Assembly: GCA_017882065.1 (NCBI GenBank)
Contig: JADGQD010000097.1
Coordinates: 1 to 7,431 of the forward strand
Direction: 5' to 3'
DNA length: 7,431 nt
From: Anaerolineales bacterium
GTDB taxonomy: Bacteria; Chloroflexota; Anaerolineae; Anaerolineales; Villigracilaceae
In this document: one piece after another, positions 1 to 4,303 of the stretch
Numbering within the stretch: position 1 is the first letter of the stretch
How the letters are laid out: every line of letters starts with the position of its first letter
Translations under genes and position numbers: made by a program
Notes under the pieces: model-generated
The model's database searches: none
Told to the model about the DNA's origin: nothing
Seen by the model: the letters and a program-made list of their open reading frames with translations, nothing else

Positions 1-244
1 CCCCAAGGCTTCCTGCGACGGCTCCGGGTCGAGTAGTTCCTCGTCGGTTGTGGCATCGAAGTTCTGGAGAATTATTTTAACGGCGGTTGGATAAAGAACC
101 TGCTCTGAGGCGGAAACCGAAGGGCCCGATGGATGGTCAGGGGGCAGGCCGAGGGAGGTCACACTCCAGCCTTTGGATAAAAATTCCTGGATGGCGTGGG
201 TAACCGAGGAATCCGGTCCCGCCGGCGACGAAGACACGTTTCAT
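1..244 (-). CDS. NAD(P)-dependent epimerase/dehydratase (SDR family), 5' part, frameshifted and cut by window edge
   Basis: Reading leftward from ATG at 244-242, the first residues are MKRVFVAGGTGFLGY, the Rossmann-fold glycine motif GGTGFLG of extended short-chain dehydrogenases (nucleotide-sugar epimerase type). In that frame the protein then turns to nonsense and stops at 139-137 after 35 residues. If one C is removed from the run of three C at 200-198, the reading becomes GYHAIQEFLSKGWSVTSLGLPPD and stays open for 66 codons to base 1, a normal continuation for this family (helix after the glycine loop, then the second beta strand). A good ribosome site, AGGAG, lies at 256-252, six to seven bases before the ATG. 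The catalytic YxxxK would lie beyond the window. The sequence therefore shows a real gene interrupted by a one-base insertion, either a sequencing error or a genuine mutation; I cannot tell which. The substrate is unknown. Family call is solid; functional state is uncertain. Confidence 0.8.
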
Positions 245-250
245 GGGAAA

Positions 251-256
251 TCTCCT
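251..256 (-). promoter_or_regulatory. Ribosome binding site of the epimerase gene
   Basis: Read on the minus strand this is AGGAGA, six bases before the ATG at 244. It fixes the start of the frameshifted gene and shows that its N-terminal frame is the genuine one. It also makes it unlikely that the plus-strand gene starts at the overlapping ATG at 243. Confidence 0.7.
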
Positions 257-299
257 GAAATGGGATCCTTCCGTTTATATCATAAATGGCCCTTGCGGG

Positions 300-305
300 T
301 ACAAT
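300..305 (+). promoter_or_regulatory. Putative -10 box (TACAAT) of the membrane/spermidine-synthase fusion gene
   Basis: TACAAT ends six bases before the ATG at 312. A sigma-70 type start about seven bases downstream of the box would fall on or next to the A of that ATG, so the mRNA may have no leader. No Shine-Dalgarno sequence lies in the 20 bases before 312, which fits this. The -35 region is weak: nothing close to TTGACA stands 16-18 bases upstream. This is inference from spacing and from the same TACAAT hexamer before two other genes of the window. Confidence 0.45.
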
Positions 306-311
306 ATCTGT

Positions 312-2402
312 ATGGCCTATTTCGCACTCTGTATCTTCCTTTCCGCCTTCCTGCTCTTCCAGATCCAGCCCATGATCGCCCGTTATATCCTGCCCTGGTT
401 TGGCGGGACTCCGGCGGTCTGGTCTACTGTGCAAATGTTCTTCCAGGTACTGCTGACCGGTGGGTACGCCTACGCCAACTGGCTGGTGGGGAGACCCCGC
501 CGGCGTGAGGTCCTGCATCTCGTCCTGCTGGGGGTCTCCCTGGCAGCCATGCTTGCACTGGGAGTGATCTGGAAATCCCCGATCACTCCGGATGCCAGCT
601 TGAAACCGCAGGGGGTGGATTCACCCATCTGGGGGATCTCCAAACTGCTGCTGATCTCGGTCGGCCTGCCATACTTCCTACTGTCGACCAACAGCCCATT
701 GATTCAGGCCTGGTTCCATCGAACCTTCCCTGAAAGGACGGCCTATCGCCTTTATGCGCTCTCCAACATCGGTTCGCTGCTCGGACTGGTTACCTACCCG
801 GTGTTGGTGGAGCCGTATCTGACGTTGGCCTGGCAGGGGCGGCTCTGGTCGCTGATGTACCTGGTCTACGCGGGCTTAGCGGCTTACGGAGCGATTAAAT
901 CACTTCGGACACAACCGGTTTCGGAACCTGACCCGCAGCCTGCCGCGAAGGATTCCGGTCCACGCCTGGCTGCAAGAGACTACAGTCTGTGGATTGTCCT
1001 GGCGGCAGCCGCGTCCATCCTGCTGCTGGCAACCACCAGCCAGATCACCCAGGAAGTGGCCGTCATCCCGTTCCTGTGGGTGGTCCCGCTGACGATTTAC
1101 CTGCTGACTTTCATCCTGGCTTTTTCTGGTGAACGATGGTATTCACGGCAGTTCTTTCTCGTCTTCTTCTTTATTGCCTCCCTGCTGGTTGGTTGGGTGC
1201 TGGGACGGTCCGCGGATCTCGGTATCCTGATGCAGATCGGGGTTTACTCGCTGGGACTGTTCGCGGCCTGCATGGTCTGCCATGGTGAGTTGTACCGCTT
1301 GCGACCGAATCCCGTTTATTTAACCCGTTTCTATCTGATGGTTTCGGTGGGCGGCGCACTGGGCGGGTTGGCGGTCAACTTTGTCGCGCCGATCGTTTTC
1401 AAGGGATTTTGGGAACTACCGCTTGGTTATACCCTGTGTTGGTTGCTGCTCCTGGTGGTGACCTTTTTTACCGCTACAGCCGTCCGCAGGCGCTGGGTAT
1501 TCGTCCTGAACAGCGTGCTTCTGTTGAGTATGGTGATTCTCTCAAGCGTGCGTTCCTATCTGCAGATTCATGCCGACCTGTGTGCATCCCTGTACCTCGA
1601 ACGTAATTTCTACGGTGTGGTAAGTGTCCGGGAACTTGGTGAGCCAGGCAGTTCTTCCGACCGTTATGCCCTGGTGCACGGCGTGACCATTCACGGTTAC
1701 CAGTTTGTTACCGAGGGACAACGGGATTTACCCACCTCCTACTATGGCGAGCGTGGTGGCGGGGGGCTGGCAATCCTCAACCATCCAAAGCGGGGTCATG
1801 GGATGCGCGTTGGTGTTCTGGGACTGGGGATTGGAACACTGGCTGCTTACGGTCAGCCGGGTGAAGTTTACCGTTTTTATGAAATCAATCCGCTCGTTAT
1901 TCAACTGGCGGAAGGACAGGGCGGTTATTTTAGCTTTCTGGCCGATAGCCAGGCGAAGATTGAAATTGTTCCCGGCGACGCGCGCCTTTCGCTGGAGCGG
2001 GAACTTGCTTCGAGCGGTTCGCAGAACTATGATGTGCTGGCACTGGATGTTTTCTCCAGCGATTCCATCCCCGTCCACCTCCTGGACCGGGAAGCCTTTG
2101 TCCTCTATCTACAACATCTCCAGCCCGACGGTATTCTAGCCGTCCACATCTCGAACAACCACCTGGACCTCGTACCGGTTGTCTGGACCCTGGCCGACTA
2201 TTTCGGCCTGAACCGCATCGTTATCGAAGATCCCGGTATGGGAGTGCAAAATTTTTCGTCCATCTGGGTGCTGCTGGCGTCCGACCCGTCTCTTCTTGAA
2301 ACGCCAGTCCTGCATTCCCGTGCTCGTCCGATGGATGGCTATATTTCCCTAGTCCGTTTATGGACGGACGATTACAGCAACCTGTTCCAGATTTTGAAAT
2401 AA
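312..2402 (+). CDS. Fused polytopic membrane protein / spermidine synthase-like domain protein
   Basis: A 696-residue protein of the type annotated as fused MFS/spermidine synthase. Residues 1-415 are about twelve hydrophobic segments, broken by a polar Pro-rich loop near 200-222. Family-like stretches are TSQITQEVAVIPFLWVVPL in the middle, CHGEL at 323-327 and TRFYLMVSVGGALGG at 338-352. Residues 430-690 are a Rossmann methyltransferase fold related to aminopropyltransferases: glycine loop VGVLGLGIGT near 500-509, acidic YEIN at 523-526 (expected ribose contact), GDAR at 555-558 (adenine contact) and YDVLALDVFSSDSIP from 573. The usual spermidine synthase GGGDGG loop and the DSSDP spacing are not kept, so production of spermidine cannot be assumed; the true substrate is unknown. 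I chose ATG 312 because the first TM segment follows at once; ATG 243 would add 23 polar residues and overlap the divergent gene. It is a single-gene unit. Confidence 0.85.
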   Translation: MAYFALCIFLSAFLLFQIQPMIARYILPWFGGTPAVWSTVQMFFQVLLTGGYAYANWLVGRPRRREVLHLVLLGVSLAAMLALGVIWKSPITPDASLKPQGVDSPIWGISKLLLISVGLPYFLLSTNSPLIQAWFHRTFPERTAYRLYALSNIGSLLGLVTYPVLVEPYLTLAWQGRLWSLMYLVYAGLAAYGAIKSLRTQPVSEPDPQPAAKDSGPRLAARDYSLWIVLAAAASILLLATTSQITQEVAVIPFLWVVPLTIYLLTFILAFSGERWYSRQFFLVFFFIASLLVGWVLGRSADLGILMQIGVYSLGLFAACMVCHGELYRLRPNPVYLTRFYLMVSVGGALGGLAVNFVAPIVFKGFWELPLGYTLCWLLLLVVTFFTATAVRRRWVFVLNSVLLLSMVILSSVRSYLQIHADLCASLYLERNFYGVVSVRELGEPGSSSDRYALVHGVTIHGYQFVTEGQRDLPTSYYGERGGGGLAILNHPKRGHGMRVGVLGLGIGTLAAYGQPGEVYRFYEINPLVIQLAEGQGGYFSFLADSQAKIEIVPGDARLSLERELASSGSQNYDVLALDVFSSDSIPVHLLDREAFVLYLQHLQPDGILAVHISNNHLDLVPVVWTLADYFGLNRIVIEDPGMGVQNFSSIWVLLASDPSLLETPVLHSRARPMDGYISLVRLWTDDYSNLFQILK

Positions 2403-2434
2403 GAAAACAGGGGCGGCCATGTCGGTCACCCCTG
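2397..2434 (-). terminator. Rho-independent terminator of the aldo/keto reductase gene
   Basis: A hairpin sits in the 36-base gap between the convergent genes. CAGGGG (2408-2413) pairs with CCCCTG (2429-2434), then after a C/A mismatch GGCC (2415-2418) pairs with GGTC (2424-2427, one G-U), closing a five-base loop ATGTC. On the minus strand the stem is followed directly by TTTTCTTATTT, a proper U tract, a few bases after the reductase stop codon. On the plus strand only CCGGTTATTT follows, so it should stop the fusion gene poorly, although the stem may still protect that mRNA's 3' end. Confidence 0.75.
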
Positions 2435-2438
2435 CCGG

Positions 2439-3374
2439 TTATTTGGTGAACTTGTCGCTGGCATCGTCCAGTGCTTTGATTTCATCGCCTGTCAGCCGCC
2501 AGCCCAGGGCACCGACATTTTGCCCGGCCTGATGTGCCGTCTTCGCTCCCGGGATGGGCAGCCCGCCTTTGCAGATAACCCAGTTCAATGCCACCTGACC
2601 GGGAGTTTTTTCGCCATGGCCTGTACCGATTTCGGTCATCAACGCGATCAACGGCCGGATTTCCTTCAAGATTCCACCGGAAGTGCGTCCGCGCGGTCCC
2701 GGCGGCGGGGTTTCAGGGGTGTACTTGCCGGTCAGAAGTCCCTTTGCAAGCGGGCTGTAGGCAATCAGACGCACACCCATTTCCTGACAGCGGTCAAGCA
2801 ATCCGTTTTTTTCCACCTTACGGTTGAGCAGGTGGTATTCCACCTGGTTGGATGCCAGGGGAATATCGTATTTTAAAAGCACGGTGTAGGTCCGCTGCAT
2901 CTGGTTCTTATCGTAATTTGAAACGCCGACGGCGCGTGTCCATCCGGCTTTGACCGCCTCGGCCAACGCCTCCGCCCATGTCTCTACCCGGAAAGGGGGG
3001 GAAGGCCAATGGATCTGGTACAAGTCCACCTTCGAGACGCCCAGGCGCTCGAGACTGCGCTGGAGGGCATTCTGAAAAGTGCGTTTCCCCATGCGCCAGG
3101 GGAAAGGCATGAACTTGGTAGCAACCAGCACGGGTTGGTCAGTGGTTTTCAGGAATTGACCGAGCAGGGTCTCGGAGCGGCCCGAGCCATAGATTTCAGC
3201 GGTGTCCACCAGGTTCACGCCACCAGCCAGCGAGGTCTGGAAGGCGGCGGCGATATCGTCGTCGGTGTAGCCGCGTCCGTAATTCCAGAAGATGCGGTCG
3301 CCCCAGGCCCAGGCTCCCAGCCCCATTTCAGCGTTGTGCAGGAAAAGCGTTTCATTGGCATGTGGTTCGGGCAT
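2439..3374 (-). CDS. Aldo/keto reductase family oxidoreductase
   Basis: A 311-residue NADPH-dependent (beta/alpha)8-barrel oxidoreductase, full length for the family. The catalytic tetrad is complete: D57 and Y62 in NLVDTAEIYG, K87 in VLVATKF and H122 in YQIHWPSP. SNY (152-154), NQVEYH (176-181), AYSPLAKGLLTGKY (205-218) and IPGAKTAHQAGQN (274-287) match substrate- and cofactor-binding stretches. The N-terminal GAWAWGDRIFWNYG recalls the plant chloroplast / cyanobacterial subgroup (At1g06690-like) rather than the 2,5-diketogluconate reductases. The carbonyl substrate cannot be told from sequence. I chose ATG 3374 because AAAGGAG lies six bases upstream (3387-3381); the longer reading from 3425 would add 17 residues lying across the promoter. 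It converges on the fusion gene and diverges from rnc. It is expected to be a soluble cytoplasmic protein with no signal peptide. Confidence 0.92.
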   Translation of the reverse strand: MPEPHANETLFLHNAEMGLGAWAWGDRIFWNYGRGYTDDDIAAAFQTSLAGGVNLVDTAEIYGSGRSETLLGQFLKTTDQPVLVATKFMPFPWRMGKRTFQNALQRSLERLGVSKVDLYQIHWPSPPFRVETWAEALAEAVKAGWTRAVGVSNYDKNQMQRTYTVLLKYDIPLASNQVEYHLLNRKVEKNGLLDRCQEMGVRLIAYSPLAKGLLTGKYTPETPPPGPRGRTSGGILKEIRPLIALMTEIGTGHGEKTPGQVALNWVICKGGLPIPGAKTAHQAGQNVGALGWRLTGDEIKALDDASDKFTK

Positions 3375-3402
3375 GATCAGCTCCTTTGACGAAAACTGCG
3401 CG

Positions 3403-3411
3403 ATTGTATCA
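3403..3411 (-). promoter_or_regulatory. Putative extended -10 promoter element of the aldo/keto reductase gene
   Basis: On the minus strand this reads TGATACAAT, that is TGn followed by the TACAAT hexamer, an extended -10 box. Transcription would start near 3396, leaving a leader of about 22 bases that contains the AAAGGAG ribosome site. The -35 position (about 3426-3431) reads AGCGGT and is poor, which an extended -10 can compensate for. Inferred from sequence only. Confidence 0.5.
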
Positions 3412-3418
3412 CAGACGC

Positions 3419-3447
3419 TGGTCACACCGCTTGAATCGGGTTACAAT
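3419..3447 (+). promoter_or_regulatory. Putative sigma-70-type promoter of the rnc-smc unit
   Basis: TGGTCA (3419-3424, four of six matches to TTGACA) is separated by 17 bases from TACAAT (3442-3447). The start point would be near 3454, giving rnc a leader of roughly 113 bases. The promoter is back to back with that of the reductase; the two -35 regions interlace between 3419 and 3431, so the two divergent genes may compete for polymerase or share control. Confidence 0.55.
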
Positions 3448-3484
3448 CGGCTCGACATTATTTTAGGAACTGAGTGGCCGCGAA

Positions 3485-3536
3485 CTCCCCTCACCCGGAT
3501 CCCTTTCCAAAGGGAGATGGGCAGAAGAAAGGAGGG
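3485..3536 (+). repeat. REP-like palindromic intergenic element in the rnc leader
   Basis: Nested inverted repeats: CCCTC (3488-3492) with GAGGG (3532-3536), CCC (3494-3496) with GGG (3519-3521), and CCCTTT (3501-3506) with AAAGGG (3509-3514), of which five pairs can form around the loop. The string resembles the abundant dispersed 'CCCTCACCC...CCAAAGGGAGA' elements of many bacterial genomes, whose translation gives typical false peptides such as the SPHPDPFPKGDG seen here. Only one copy is in the window, so repetition in the genome is inferred from familiarity. Its presence argues against starting rnc at 3474. Confidence 0.45.
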
Positions 3537-3542
3537 TTGGCG

Positions 3543-3561
3543 CTCCCTGAGTTCTGGGAGG
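3543..3561 (+). promoter_or_regulatory. rnc ribosome binding site within a small hairpin
   Basis: GGGAGG (3556-3561) lies five bases before ATG 3567 and decides that start. The same bases GGGAG (3556-3560) are perfectly complementary to CTCCC (3543-3547) across an eight-base loop, so the ribosome site can be masked by a five-pair stem. Another CTCCC at 3485-3489 in the upstream repeat could pair with it instead. Pairing is seen; a regulatory role is inferred. Confidence 0.5.
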
Positions 3562-3566
3562 TCAAT

Positions 3567-4283
3567 ATGAACCCCATCCCGGAAGGGAATCGCGAAGAGT
3601 CTCCGGGCGCGTTGGTGCAGCGGTTGGAGCTTCCTTTCAAAAACCTGCTCCTTCTGACGCGTGCCCTGACGCACCGCTCCTACGTCAATGAGCATCAGGA
3701 GGCGTTGGAAGATAACGAACGCCTAGAATTTCTGGGTGATGCTGTTCTGGATTTTGTCGCCGGAGCCTGGCTGTACAATCATTTCCCCGAAATGGCAGAA
3801 GGCGAACTGACGCGTATGCGATCGGCGCTGGTCTGTACCGAGCAATTGGCAGAGTTCGCCCGCGCCTTCGACTTGGGGTCTGCCATGCGCCTGGGGCACG
3901 GGGAAGACCAGGCTGGAGGCCGCCAGAAAGATGTGCTTTTGTGCGCCACGTTTGAGGCTGTGATCGGGTCGCTATACTTGCAACGCGATATTGCCACCAT
4001 CCAGCGTCTTGTCCACCCCATGTTGGAACAGGTCAGTGAACAGATAATTCTCTCGTCGGATTCCCGTGATCCCAAAAGCCGCCTGCAAGAATGGTCGCAG
4101 GGAAAGAAACTGGGCATCCCAAAATATGTTACCGTTACAATCAGCGGTCCCGACCACAAACGGATGTTTGAAATCGAAGTGCAGATCAATGGCAAAGTCT
4201 ACGGACGTGGTAGCGGGCACAATAAACAGGTTGCGGAGCGCGCGGCTGCCCAGTCTGCGTTGGAAGCCATCGAAAAATCCTAA
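3567..4283 (+). CDS. rnc: Ribonuclease III
   Basis: A 238-residue double-strand-specific endoribonuclease that processes rRNA precursors and structured mRNAs in the cytoplasm as a homodimer. The catalytic domain covers about residues 14-160, with ALTHRSYVNE (33-42) and the signature NERLEFLGDAVLD (50-62). The double-stranded RNA binding domain runs from DPKSRLQEW (168) to the end and includes GRGSGHNKQVAERAAAQSAL. Length matches the family (E. coli 226). Three of the four E. coli metal-ligand positions are kept: E54 (E41), D58 (D45) and E130 (E117). The fourth, E. coli D114, is Ala127 here (LLCATFEAVIG). Start ATG 3567 has GGGAGG five bases upstream and aligns with the usual N-terminus; the open frame extends to 3474 but that part is repeat-derived. 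It is followed 20 bases later by smc, a common bacterial gene order, so co-transcription is likely. Confidence 0.95.
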   Translation: MNPIPEGNREESPGALVQRLELPFKNLLLLTRALTHRSYVNEHQEALEDNERLEFLGDAVLDFVAGAWLYNHFPEMAEGELTRMRSALVCTEQLAEFARAFDLGSAMRLGHGEDQAGGRQKDVLLCATFEAVIGSLYLQRDIATIQRLVHPMLEQVSEQIILSSDSRDPKSRLQEWSQGKKLGIPKYVTVTISGPDHKRMFEIEVQINGKVYGRGSGHNKQVAERAAAQSALEAIEKS

Positions 4284-4303
4284 ACTTTTTCCCCAATAAT
4301 CCA

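Noticed and set aside
243..311. A 23-residue N-terminal extension of the fusion protein starting at ATG 243.
   Set aside because: It overlaps the start codon and ribosome site of the divergent epimerase, is not hydrophobic like the following TM segment, and contains the likely promoter box.
3530..3539. AGGAGG followed by TTG 3537, in frame with rnc, as an alternative start.
   Set aside because: Only one base separates the Shine-Dalgarno-like sequence from the TTG, too short for initiation; the purines are better explained as the right arm of the repeat.
3474..3566. An RNase III start at 3474 with 31 more residues.
   Set aside because: The stretch is a palindromic intergenic element (SPHPDPFPKGDG is a typical false peptide); ATG 3567 has a GGGAGG site and the family-like N-terminus.
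4272..4291. GAAAAA...TTTTTC inverted repeat at the rnc end as a terminator between rnc and smc.
   Set aside because: Five of its six pairs are A-T, the stem overlaps the rnc stop codon, and C residues rather than a U tract follow; too weak to end transcription.
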